DNA from: Novosphingobium aerophilum
GTDB lineage: Bacteria; Pseudomonadota; Alphaproteobacteria; Sphingomonadales; Sphingomonadaceae
Length of the DNA stretch: 64,000 nt
Assembly (NCBI RefSeq): GCF_014230305.1
Contig: NZ_JACLAU010000006.1
Span: 108,083 to 172,082, forward strand
Direction of reading: 5' to 3'
Numbering within the stretch: the first letter of the stretch is position 1; the number at the start of each line of letters is the position of its first letter. Below, piece after piece: positions 32,984 through 41,083 of this stretch. The notes under the pieces are model-generated. The model searched no databases. It saw only the letters and a list, made by a program, of their open reading frames with translations, and was not told the DNA's origin. Made by a program: the position numbers and the translations under genes.

Positions 32984-35071
32984 ATGCGCTGCATGGCCAA
33001 TGACACCCCCCCTCTCGCTGCCCCGATTGCCGTCAAGCGTCCGCACAGCATCACGCACCATGGCATCACCGTGACCGACGATTATGCGTGGCTGCGCGAT
33101 CCCGGCTATCCCGAGGTCAAGGATCCCGAGATCCTGGCCCATCTCGAGGCGGAGAACGCCTGGTTCGAGGCGCGCATGGCGGGCCAGCAGGCGCGGATCG
33201 ACACGCTGTTCACCGAGATGCGCGCCCGGATCAAGGAGGCGGACCGGTCGGTGCCGCAGAAGGACGGCGACTATCTCTACTGGATCGAGTTCGAGGAGGG
33301 CGCCGAGTACAAGAAGTGGTGGCGCCGCCCGGTCGGCGCGGCGGACGACGGCAGCGCCGACGAGCTGATCCTGGACGAGGTCGCGCTGGCAGCGGGCAAG
33401 GATTACTTCCGGCTCGGCGCCCTGTCGGTCAGCAAGGACGGCCGCCTGCTGGCCTATGCCATCGACGACAACGGTTCGGAACGGTTCACCGCGCGGATCA
33501 AGGACCTCGCCACCGGCGAGCTGCTGCCCGATGAAATCCCCGGTACGCTGTCGGCGCTGGTCTGGGTCGCGGGGGACAAGGGGCTGGTCTACAGCCTCGC
33601 CAACGAGCAGTGGCGCACCGACAACGCCCGGCTCCACTGGCTCGGCCAGCCGGTCGAGAGCGACGTCGAGCTTTACCATGAAGACGACGAGGGCTTCCGG
33701 GTCGGCTCGGGCCTGTCGGCCAACGAGGAATGGCTGGTGATCTCGACCAGCGATCACGAGACCAGCGAGGTTCGGCTGGTCTCCGCCGCCGATCCGCTCG
33801 CCGCGCCGATCCTGGTCAAGGCGCGCCAGACCGGGGTGGAGTACGATGTCGACGTGCGCGGCGACACCCTGTTCGTCCACGCCAACGACACGCACGAGAA
33901 CTTCCGCCTCGCCACGGCGCCGCTGGCCACCCCGGGTGACTGGACCACGCTGATTGCCGGCAGCGACGCCTTCTACCTGACCGGGTTCGAGCTGTTCAAA
34001 GACTTCTACGTGGTCGAGGGACGGCGCGGCGGGCTCGATCAGATCGAGCTGCGCTGGTACGACGATCCGGCCCGCGTCGAACCCATCGTGTTCCCCGAGG
34101 CGAGCTATGATGCCGGGCTGGGCGACAATCCCGAATGGGATACGCCGGTGCTGCGGCTGGGTTACGAATCGATGGTCAGCCCGGCCACGGTCTATGACTA
34201 TCACGTGGCCGAACGCCGGTTGGAGGTGCGCAAGGTCCAGGAGATTCCCTCGGGCTACGATGCCGCGCTTTACGTGACCGAGCGGCTCGAGATTCCCGCG
34301 CGGGACGGCACCCCGATCCCGGTCTCGATCGTCATGCGGCGGGACCGGGCGCCCGGTGGACCGCTGCACCTCTACGGCTATGGCGCCTATGGCATCGCCA
34401 TCGCGCCGGGCTTTTCGACCACGCGCCTGTCGCTGGTCGACCGCGGCTTTGCCTATGCCATCGCGCACATCCGCGGCGGCGACGATCTGGGCCGGGCCTG
34501 GTACAAGGCGGGCAAGCTCGACCGGCGGACCAACACCTTCACCGATTTCGTCGACGTGGCGAACGGACTGGTCGAGCGTCGCTACACCGCGCCGGGCCGG
34601 ATCAGCATCTCGGGCGGATCGGCCGGGGGTGAGCTGATGGGCGCGGTGATCAATTCCGACCCGGCGCTGTGGGGCGCGGTGGTGGCCCACGTGCCCTTCG
34701 TCGACGTGCTCAACACCATGCTCGACGAGAGCCTGCCGCTGACTCCCGGCGAGTGGCCCGAATGGGGCAACCCGATCGAGGACGCGGCGGCCTTCGCGCT
34801 GATCCGTTCCTATTCCCCCTACGATCAGGTTGCCGCCCAGGCCTATCCGCCGCTGATGGTCACAGCCGGGCTGAACGATCCGCGGGTGACCTACTGGGAA
34901 CCCGCCAAGTGGGTCGCCAAGCTGCGCGAGCTCAAGACCGACCGGAACGAGCTGCTGCTCAAGACCAACATGGGGGCTGGCCACGGCGGCAAGAGCGGCC
35001 GGTTCGAATCGCTGCGCGAAACCGCCGAGGAGTTCGCTTTCGTGCTCTGGCAACTGGGGGTGGAGGGCTAG
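32984..35071 (+). CDS. ptrB: Oligopeptidase B (S9A family)
   Basis: Cleaves short peptides after basic residues. 695 residues (start 32984; Met at 32993 equally possible). N-terminal beta-propeller: HSITHHGITVTDDYAWLRDPGYPEVKDPEILAHLEAENAWFEARM, then repeating blades. The hydrolase domain has ISGGSAGGELMG with catalytic Ser at about 546, VTAGLNDPRVTYWEPAKWVAKLRE with the Asp region, and NMGAGHGGKSGRFE with the His. PLHLYGYGAYGIAIAPGFSTTRLSLVDRGFAYAIAHIRGG is characteristic. No signal peptide, so cytosolic. Confidence 0.94.
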   Translation: MRCMANDTPPLAAPIAVKRPHSITHHGITVTDDYAWLRDPGYPEVKDPEILAHLEAENAWFEARMAGQQARIDTLFTEMRARIKEADRSVPQKDGDYLYWIEFEEGAEYKKWWRRPVGAADDGSADELILDEVALAAGKDYFRLGALSVSKDGRLLAYAIDDNGSERFTARIKDLATGELLPDEIPGTLSALVWVAGDKGLVYSLANEQWRTDNARLHWLGQPVESDVELYHEDDEGFRVGSGLSANEEWLVISTSDHETSEVRLVSAADPLAAPILVKARQTGVEYDVDVRGDTLFVHANDTHENFRLATAPLATPGDWTTLIAGSDAFYLTGFELFKDFYVVEGRRGGLDQIELRWYDDPARVEPIVFPEASYDAGLGDNPEWDTPVLRLGYESMVSPATVYDYHVAERRLEVRKVQEIPSGYDAALYVTERLEIPARDGTPIPVSIVMRRDRAPGGPLHLYGYGAYGIAIAPGFSTTRLSLVDRGFAYAIAHIRGGDDLGRAWYKAGKLDRRTNTFTDFVDVANGLVERRYTAPGRISISGGSAGGELMGAVINSDPALWGAVVAHVPFVDVLNTMLDESLPLTPGEWPEWGNPIEDAAAFALIRSYSPYDQVAAQAYPPLMVTAGLNDPRVTYWEPAKWVAKLRELKTDRNELLLKTNMGAGHGGKSGRFESLRETAEEFAFVLWQLGVEG

Positions 35072-35128
35072 GCGCCGGGCTGCCCAAGCCAAGGCTCATC
35101 AGGCCACAGGACACCATCGGTCCTCCGT

Positions 35129-35163
35129 CCGTTCCTGTCTCGACTTCGCTCGACACGAACGGG
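35129..35163. repeat. Intergenic palindrome of sphingomonad type
   Basis: CCGTTCCTGTCTCGA (35129-35143) and TCGACACGAACGG (35150-35162) form an imperfect stem around CTTCGC, between ptrB and the thioesterase gene. Similar short palindromes recur between genes in many sphingomonad genomes, from memory; no second copy is seen in this window. Confidence 0.6.
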
Positions 35164-35192
35164 TAAGGAGGAGTCCAAGCCACGAGGAACGG

Positions 35193-35594
35193 ATGCAGCC
35201 CCAGTTCACCCTGACCTTCACCGCCGGCCCCGAGCACATCGACGTGCTGGGCCATGTCAACAATGCGGTCTGGGTGCAGTGGATGGAGGCGATCGCCACC
35301 GCGCACTGGGAGGCCGTGGCCCCGCCCGAGCATGTCGCGGCCTATGTCTGGGTCGTGGCCCGGCACGAGATCGACTACAAGGGCAACATCGCCGAGGGCG
35401 AGAGCGTGACCGCCGAGACCTTCATTCCCGAGGGCCCCAGCGGCGCCCGGTTTGACCGGCGGGTGGACTTCCGCAATGCGGCCGGGAAGGTGATCGTTTC
35501 GGCGCGGACCACCTGGGCGATGATCGACAAGGCCACCGGGCGCCTGCTCCGCGTCACCCCCGAGGTCGCGGCGCCGTTTGTCGGCGGGCGCTGA
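35193..35594 (+). CDS. Acyl-CoA thioesterase (hotdog fold, YbgC/4HBT type)
   Basis: 133 residues from ATG 35193 with GAGGAA upstream. HIDVLGHVNNAVWVQWMEAIATAHWEA holds the conserved active-site region (the D..GHVNN block); YVWVVARHEIDYKGNIAEGESVTAETF and ARTTWAMIDKATGRLLRV follow. Single hotdog domain, normal length. Substrate chain unknown. Confidence 0.92.
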   Translation: MQPQFTLTFTAGPEHIDVLGHVNNAVWVQWMEAIATAHWEAVAPPEHVAAYVWVVARHEIDYKGNIAEGESVTAETFIPEGPSGARFDRRVDFRNAAGKVIVSARTTWAMIDKATGRLLRVTPEVAAPFVGGR

Positions 35595-35696
35595 GGACTT
35601 GGCCTTGGGACGATCGGGCGGACCCTTGGCAATACGCAAAAATGCGCCATGGGCCCGGGCGCACTTGGCCGCAAGCTTGACGCTGGAAGGGGTCGG

Positions 35697-36956
35697 ATGA
35701 GTCACGCAACCACCATGGACCGGACCACCGGACGTCGTGCCGTGCTCAAGGGAGCGTCCGGACTGGTCGGCCTCGCGGCCTTGCAGGCCTGCGCACCCGG
35801 GGGCCGCGTGGCTGCGCTGCCGGGGCCCGGCGTCGGGGGGCGGGCACAGGCGCGGCTCGTGCCCCTGCGGATCACGCGTGACCAACTGATCGACGTCAAA
35901 TGCTGCATCCGCCCGCTGCGGGCGGCCGGACCCAACCTGGCCGCCGAGACGGTCGGTGATACGCTGGTGATCCACAACTATGGCCATGGCGGCAGCGGTT
36001 GGTCGCTGTCCTGGGGATCGGCCGAGATCGCCGTGGGCAAGGCCTTGACCACGCTGCCCGCCGAGATCGCCGTGGTCGGCTGCGGGATCATCGGGCTGAC
36101 CACGGCGGTTGTGGCCCAGCGCGCCGGGCTCAAGGTGACGATCTATGCGCGCGAGATGATCCAGCGCACCCGTTCGTTCCGGGCCAGCGGATCGTTCACG
36201 CCGGGATCGCGCATTGCCCTGGCCGAACCCGCCGGGCCGCAGTTTCCGGCCGAATGGGAAGCCATGGCGCGCCTGTCGTGGAAGGCCTTCCGCACCTGCC
36301 TGGGCCTGCCGGGAAAGCCGGTCGATTTCGGCGACCACTATGCCCTGTCCGACAAGCCGATCGAGAAGCGGCACTGGACGCCCGATCCCGCGATCACCGG
36401 CAACTGGCGCACCACCGGCCTGCCGCAGCAGAACTCCGAATTCGCGCACCTGGACGAGCGGATCAAGGACATCGTCCCGCAGGGGGTGGATCTGGGACCG
36501 GACGAGAACCCCTTCGCCTTGCCCTATGCTCAGCGCACGACCCAGATGTATTTCAACTTCCCGAGCTATGCGAAGATGCTGATGGACGAGTTCTTCGGAC
36601 ACGGGGGCCGGTTCGTCATGCGCGATTTCCACAGCCCGGCCGAGTTCGCCCAGCTGCCGCAAAAGGTGGTGATCCACTGCACCGGCTATGCCGCGCGCGA
36701 TCTGTGGCAGGACCAGACGATCATTCCGGTGCGCGGCCAGACCGGCTGGCTCGCGCCGCAGACCGAGGCCAATTACGCGGTGCGTTACAAGAACGTGCTG
36801 CTTCTGTCGAAGGCCGACGGCGTCGCGGTGATGAACAACAATCCCGACATGGGCGACATGCTGGGCGTGGGCAATTCGATGGAGCTGGCAACGATCGCGG
36901 ACATCGAGGCGGGCCTGGCGATCATCGCCCCGGCCCTCGCGCCGAGGGCGGCATGA
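35697..36956 (+). CDS. Circularly permuted D-amino-acid-oxidase-like FAD oxidoreductase, exported
   Basis: 419 residues from ATG 35697 (AAGGGG upstream). Twin-arginine signal (TGRRAVLKGASGLVGLAALQAC, lipobox Cys32), so probably a periplasmic lipoprotein. The order of the DAO-family blocks is unusual. The block normally at the C-terminus (IRPLR, 71-75, and HNYGHGGSGWSLSWG, 93-107) comes first, followed by the Rossmann FAD motif VVGCGIIGLTTA (126-137), which normally opens the protein. The chain ends at DIEAGLAIIAPAL, equivalent to the helix just before the RPxR block in ordinary D-amino-acid oxidases. Overlap with a cytochrome c gene (ATGA) suggests a dehydrogenase that hands electrons to cytochrome c rather than oxygen. 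Substrate, probably an amino acid or amine, is inferred. Confidence 0.88.
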   Translation: MSHATTMDRTTGRRAVLKGASGLVGLAALQACAPGGRVAALPGPGVGGRAQARLVPLRITRDQLIDVKCCIRPLRAAGPNLAAETVGDTLVIHNYGHGGSGWSLSWGSAEIAVGKALTTLPAEIAVVGCGIIGLTTAVVAQRAGLKVTIYAREMIQRTRSFRASGSFTPGSRIALAEPAGPQFPAEWEAMARLSWKAFRTCLGLPGKPVDFGDHYALSDKPIEKRHWTPDPAITGNWRTTGLPQQNSEFAHLDERIKDIVPQGVDLGPDENPFALPYAQRTTQMYFNFPSYAKMLMDEFFGHGGRFVMRDFHSPAEFAQLPQKVVIHCTGYAARDLWQDQTIIPVRGQTGWLAPQTEANYAVRYKNVLLLSKADGVAVMNNNPDMGDMLGVGNSMELATIADIEAGLAIIAPALAPRAA

Positions 36957-37372
36957 GGTCGCGGAGCCTCGCGGGCGCCTGCGCCCTGGCCCTGGCGGGC
37001 GCGGTGACCATGGCCGCGACCCCGCCGCGCGGGTTCTACAGCGCGTCCGCCGCGGAAGAGGGCGCGCGTCTCTATGCCGAACGCTGCGCGATGTGCCACG
37101 GCGCCGCCCTTGAAGGGACTCACGAGGTGCCGGGCCTGACCGGCAAGTTCGTCGCCAACTGGGCGGGACGGCCGCTGGGCGACCTGCCGGCCTACCTGAC
37201 CCGCGCCATGCCCCAGTTCGCGCCGGGTTCGCTGCAGCCGGACGAGGCGGCCCAGCTCGCCGCTTTCCTGCTGCGATCGAACGGCTATCCGGCGATCGAC
37301 ACCGCCGCCGCCGGAACGGGGAGCGTCCCGGCGACCGAATTGCTGCCCGCCCCGCCGCGTGCGGTCCGCTGA
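36953..37372 (+). CDS. Periplasmic cytochrome c, partner of the permuted flavoprotein
   Basis: 139 residues; the start overlaps the flavoprotein stop by four bases. Signal peptide (SLAGACALALAGAVTMAA), then EEGARLYAERCAMCHGAALEG with the CAMCH haem site, and AMPQFAPGSLQPDEAAQLAAFLLRSNGYP with a likely methionine ligand. Single-haem class I type. Translational coupling makes it the likely electron acceptor of the flavoprotein. Confidence 0.9.
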   Translation: MRSRSLAGACALALAGAVTMAATPPRGFYSASAAEEGARLYAERCAMCHGAALEGTHEVPGLTGKFVANWAGRPLGDLPAYLTRAMPQFAPGSLQPDEAAQLAAFLLRSNGYPAIDTAAAGTGSVPATELLPAPPRAVR

Positions 37373-37595
37373 TGAGAGGAGACCAGGACGGACGGTAGGG
37401 CAGATGCGAATGAAATCGAGTTGACGGCAATACCTGCTGGGGCGCGGCGCCAAACCGCACCGCAGCACGATGTGATTAAGGAAGGCGACGCTCGGGTGGG
37501 GCGTCGGGGGCGCCACGGATGAGACCGCAGGATCGGATTGCTGGGTATCGCCCGCGGGCGATGATCGGTTGGTGCCATAGCCAGGCGCCGGGGCC

Positions 37596-39263
37596 ATGCT
37601 GACCCCGCGCCAACCGCTTTATCGTCGCATCGGGCCCCGGGGCTTGATCCTGGCTGCGGCCGCCTTCGCGGGCGTCATGCTCGGCGCCGCCGCCCTGGCG
37701 AGCGATCACCGCATCCTGTTCCATGCCCTGATCGCCGGAGCCTTGCTGTTCATCGCCACGGTGGCCTGGCTCATCCGGCAGCCCGGGCCGGCGAGCACGG
37801 CCCCGGCGCCGGGCCTATCCTCCCGCGCGGGCAGCGCCCCGGGCGTGGTCTCCCGGGCCGAGGCCGCCGAAACCGCCAACATCGCCAAGAGTCGCTACCT
37901 GGCCAACGTCAGCCACGAGATCCGTTCGCCGCTCAACGCGATCTATGGCTACGCCCAGCTCGTCGAACGCAACGAGGACGGGGTCGACCCGCGCGAGGCG
38001 GCGCGGGTGATCCGGCGCTGCGCCGAGCATCTGACCTCGCTGGTCGAGGGTCTGCTGGACGTCTCGCAGGTCGAGCACGGGGTGCTGCGCGTCCGGACCG
38101 AGGACGTACGCTTCCCGGCCTTCATCGACCAGATCGTGTCGATGATGCGGCCCGCCGCCGTGGCCAAGGGGATCGAGTTCGTGATCGAGACCACGGGCCG
38201 GCTGCCCGAGGTGGTCCGCTTCGACCAGAGCCGTTTCCGGCAGGTCCTGCTCAACCTCCTGTCCAACGCGATCAAGTTCACCGATCGGGGCCAGGTGACC
38301 TTCGCGGTGCGCTACGCCGGACAGATCGCGACCTTCGAAGTGCGCGATACGGGGCCCGGGATCCGGGCTGACGAGCTGGAACGGATCTTCGAGCCGTTCG
38401 AGCGGGGTGACGAGCCGGGCAAGCTGTCCCGCCCGGGGGCGGGCCTCGGCCTGTCGATCTCGCGCGCGATCGTGGAGATCCTGGGCGGCAACCTGGAGGT
38501 GGAAAGCACCCCCGGGGTCGGCACCTGCTTCCGCGTGACGATGATGGCGGGCGAGGTCGCGGGCAAGCTTGACCGGCCGATCCAGCGCCGCCGGACCACC
38601 GGCTACGAAGGGCCGCGTCGCTCGGTGCTGATCGTTGATGACGAGGCCGACCAGCGCCTGTTCCTCGAACGGCTGCTGGGCGGGCTGGGCTTTGCCGTGA
38701 CCGCCTGCCCCAATGGCGAAAGCGCCGCGGCGCTGGCCGACAGCCAGACGTTCGATCTGGCCATCCTCGACATCTCGCTCCCCGGCATCTCTGGCTGGCA
38801 GGTGGCCTCGCGGCTGCGGGCGGCGCAGGGGCGCGGCATCCGCATCCTGATGCTCTCGGCCAACACCCAGGAATTCCACCGCCCGGAAACCCCCGACCCG
38901 GTGCACGATCATTTCCTGACCAAGCCGGTCGAGTTCACCGCGCTGACCGACGTGATCGGGGGACTGCTCGGCCTGGTCTGGCGGATGGAGCCGCTGGGCG
39001 AGGCGGAGGTATCGCCCTCGCGGTCCGGGGAAGCGGAGGAGCCGGCGGTGCCGATCGCCGCACCGGTGCTCGACGGCGCCGCGGCAGGCCACGTCGAGCG
39101 CCTGCGCGAGCTGCTGCGGATCGGTTATGTCCGCGGCATCGAGGCGGAAATCCGGGCTCTGGCGGAGCATGGCGACGAAGCCCAGCAACTGGCGGCCAGG
39201 CTGTTTGAACGGCTCGACCGGTTCGATCTGGCGGGAATGAAGAAGGAACTGGAAGGGGCATGA
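37596..39263 (+). CDS. Membrane hybrid histidine kinase
   Basis: 555 residues. Two N-terminal membrane helices (about 15-60), no large periplasmic sensor. HisKA with phospho-acceptor His107 (YLANVSHEIRSPLNAI); HATPase with N box LLSNAIKFTD (221-230), DTGPGI (251-256) and GAGLGLSI (281-288). Then a receiver domain, SVLIVDDEADQRLF through LDISLPG, with Asp392. The last 100 residues are helical and may be a phosphotransfer-like module, but the usual HPt motif is not clear. Its stop overlaps the response-regulator start. Signal unknown; the neighbouring oxidation locus is a likely target. Confidence 0.92.
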   Translation: MLTPRQPLYRRIGPRGLILAAAAFAGVMLGAAALASDHRILFHALIAGALLFIATVAWLIRQPGPASTAPAPGLSSRAGSAPGVVSRAEAAETANIAKSRYLANVSHEIRSPLNAIYGYAQLVERNEDGVDPREAARVIRRCAEHLTSLVEGLLDVSQVEHGVLRVRTEDVRFPAFIDQIVSMMRPAAVAKGIEFVIETTGRLPEVVRFDQSRFRQVLLNLLSNAIKFTDRGQVTFAVRYAGQIATFEVRDTGPGIRADELERIFEPFERGDEPGKLSRPGAGLGLSISRAIVEILGGNLEVESTPGVGTCFRVTMMAGEVAGKLDRPIQRRRTTGYEGPRRSVLIVDDEADQRLFLERLLGGLGFAVTACPNGESAAALADSQTFDLAILDISLPGISGWQVASRLRAAQGRGIRILMLSANTQEFHRPETPDPVHDHFLTKPVEFTALTDVIGGLLGLVWRMEPLGEAEVSPSRSGEAEEPAVPIAAPVLDGAAAGHVERLRELLRIGYVRGIEAEIRALAEHGDEAQQLAARLFERLDRFDLAGMKKELEGA

Positions 39264-40213
39264 ACCAGGCCATGAACCAGGCAGGCAACCCGGCCCGGGG
39301 ACCCGGGCGCACCGATACGGTGCTGGTGGTGGACGACGAACCGGATTCGCTGCGGATGATCACCGCGATGCTGGAGGCCGCCGAGATTTCGGTGCTGGTC
39401 GCCACCTCGGGAGCGGCCGCGCTCGATCTGCTGGGCCACATCGTCCCCGACCTGATCCTGATGGATGCGGTGATGCCCGGGATGGATGGCTTCGAGACGA
39501 CGGTGCGGATCAAGGCCAACCCGGCCTACACCGCAATTCCCGTGATCTTCATGACCGGCCTGACCGAGAGCGAGCATGTGGTCGAGGCGTTCGAGGTGGG
39601 CGGCGCCGACTATGTGCGCAAGCCCGTCGACCATATGGAGCTCCTGGCCCGGGTGCGGGTCCACATGGCCCAGGGACGGGCGATGCAAGCCAGCGTGGCC
39701 AGCCTGGATGCCACCGGCCGGCGCATGCTCGCCACCGATCGGGCGGGCCATGTGCTGTGGTGCACGCCCGGCGCCGAGCATGTCATCGCCCGGCTGGATC
39801 CGGCCTGGTCGCGCGGGGCCCCGACCTTGCCCGACATCCTGCGCGGACCGGTCGAAGGCCTGCTCGCCCGCCAGCAGCTCGCCGGGGCGACCGTGCGCAT
39901 CGATCAGCGTCCGGCCGGTTCGCTGGAGCTGACCGTGGTGGCGCTCTATCGCGAGAACGAGGTCCTGATCCGGCTCAACGAGCTCAACCCCGAGCGGGAC
40001 GCGGCGCAACTGGGCGAACGGCTGGGCCTGACCCAGCGCGAGGCCGAGGTGCTGCTGTGGGTCAGCTATGGCAAGGCCAGCAGCGACATCAGCGACGTGC
40101 TCGAAATCAGCCCGCGCACCGTGCAGAAGCACCTCGAGCGGATTTACGAGAAGCTCGGCGTGGAAACCCGCTCCGCCGCCGCCGCGATCGCGATCCGCGC
40201 GATCGGGCAATAG
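39260..40213 (+). CDS. LuxR-type response regulator
   Basis: 317 residues, start overlapping the kinase stop (ATGA). Receiver domain VLVVDDEPDSLRMI ... DLILMDAVMPGMDG with phospho-acceptor Asp69, and K in VRKPVDHMEL. A middle region (about 140-245) resembles a degenerate PAS-like domain (GRRMLATDRAGHVLWCTPGAEHV). C-terminal HTH: LGLTQREAEVLLWVSYGKASSDISDVLEISPRTVQKHLERIYEKLGV. Output partner of the hybrid kinase. It lies next to the divergent ridA/TonB-receptor promoter region, which contains an 18-bp palindrome (40879-40896). Confidence 0.92.
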   Translation: MNQAMNQAGNPARGPGRTDTVLVVDDEPDSLRMITAMLEAAEISVLVATSGAAALDLLGHIVPDLILMDAVMPGMDGFETTVRIKANPAYTAIPVIFMTGLTESEHVVEAFEVGGADYVRKPVDHMELLARVRVHMAQGRAMQASVASLDATGRRMLATDRAGHVLWCTPGAEHVIARLDPAWSRGAPTLPDILRGPVEGLLARQQLAGATVRIDQRPAGSLELTVVALYRENEVLIRLNELNPERDAAQLGERLGLTQREAEVLLWVSYGKASSDISDVLEISPRTVQKHLERIYEKLGVETRSAAAAIAIRAIGQ

Positions 40214-40256
40214 GCGGGCGGCGGGCGGTAGACGGGCGGCTGGCTGCGGTTCCCGC

Positions 40257-40766
40257 CTACTTCTTCTTGGCGGCGATCGCCTCGATCTCGATCAGATAGA
40301 CCGGCGAGACCAGCGCGGCGACCTGGAAGGTCGAACGCGCGACGGTGGTCGGGTTCTCGGCCGTGCCGAAGAACTGCTTGAAGCCTTCGTTGGCCCCGGC
40401 GAAGTCTAGCTTGCCCAGCTTCGGATCGGCCGCGACGAACAGGGTCAGCTTGACGATGTCGGCCATCGTGTAGCCCTGCTTTTCCAGCACGGTCTTGATC
40501 TTGCCGAGCACGCTGATCGTCTGCGTCTTGGTGTCGCCGAAATCGTCCGGGCTCTTCAGCTCGCTCATCGGCTTGGCCGGATCGAGCGGCGCGGGGAGCT
40601 GGCCGGAAACGAAGATCATGTCGGTCCCGGCCTTCACCTCGGCCGCATCCAGGATCAGGGCCTGCGGATTGGACTTGATCTTGGTGACCTGGGCCTGGGC
40701 CTGAAGCGGCAGGGCCAGGGCGGCGAGCGGCAGGGCCGCCAGGATCAGCTTGGTGCACGCACGCAT
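40257..40766 (-). CDS. Exported RidA-family imine deaminase
   Basis: 169 residues from ATG 40766, which has AAAGGAG upstream; a TTG nine codons earlier has no ribosome-binding site. Signal peptide (KLILAALPLAALALPLQAQAQ), then the RidA/YjgF fold. The catalytic arginine (ARSTFQVAAL, equivalent to RidA Arg105) and the glutamate of EIEAIA (Glu120) are present, so imine hydrolysis is plausible. RidA normally acts in the cytosol; the export signal is unusual and is shared with the second copy at 43805. Divergent from the TonB receptor. Confidence 0.9.
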   Translation of the reverse strand: MRACTKLILAALPLAALALPLQAQAQVTKIKSNPQALILDAAEVKAGTDMIFVSGQLPAPLDPAKPMSELKSPDDFGDTKTQTISVLGKIKTVLEKQGYTMADIVKLTLFVAADPKLGKLDFAGANEGFKQFFGTAENPTTVARSTFQVAALVSPVYLIEIEAIAAKKK

Positions 40767-41083
40767 CGGGAAACTCCTTTTGAGCAACTGCAAAACAACG
40801 AAAAATCAGAACCATAACGCCGCGCTGGCGACCGGCTCCAGCCCTGCCCGCAGCCTAGGGAGGGCCTGCCCAAAGCTGATACGCCAAACGGCGTATGGCT
40901 GGAATGGGCCCGGTCAGGCCTTTTGATGACCATCGGAACCGAGTCCCCGCCGCGGCAGGGACGGCTCCGATCACCACAACAGCAGATCGATCTGCGTGAG
41001 CCACAGAACGGGCGACGCGGACCAGACCTGAACCCGGGACGGAGCATACCTGAACAGGCGCGATTGTCATGGGGGCTTACGAT
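40767..41083. other. Divergent promoter region between ridA and the TonB receptor
   Basis: Contains the 18-bp palindrome at 40879-40896 and no gene. The ribosome-binding site of the exported RidA (AAAGGAG, about 40775-40781 on the minus strand) is here. I cannot identify clear -35/-10 boxes. Confidence 0.5.
40879..40896. promoter_or_regulatory. Candidate operator, perfect 7-bp inverted repeat
   Basis: ATACGCC-AAAC-GGCGTAT is perfectly symmetric and lies between the divergent exported ridA and TonB-receptor genes. An ATACGC half-site followed by an A-run also lies about 60 bases before the permuted flavoprotein (35632-35637). The LuxR-type response regulator encoded alongside is a candidate binder; that is inference. 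Confidence 0.5.

Noticed and set aside
32942..35092. Minus-strand open frame extending the aminopeptidase gene upstream
   Set aside because: It lies antisense to oligopeptidase B. The aminopeptidase has a normal start at 32941.
40881..40896. Palindrome as a rho-independent terminator
   Set aside because: It lies between divergent genes with no T-run, so an operator is more plausible.
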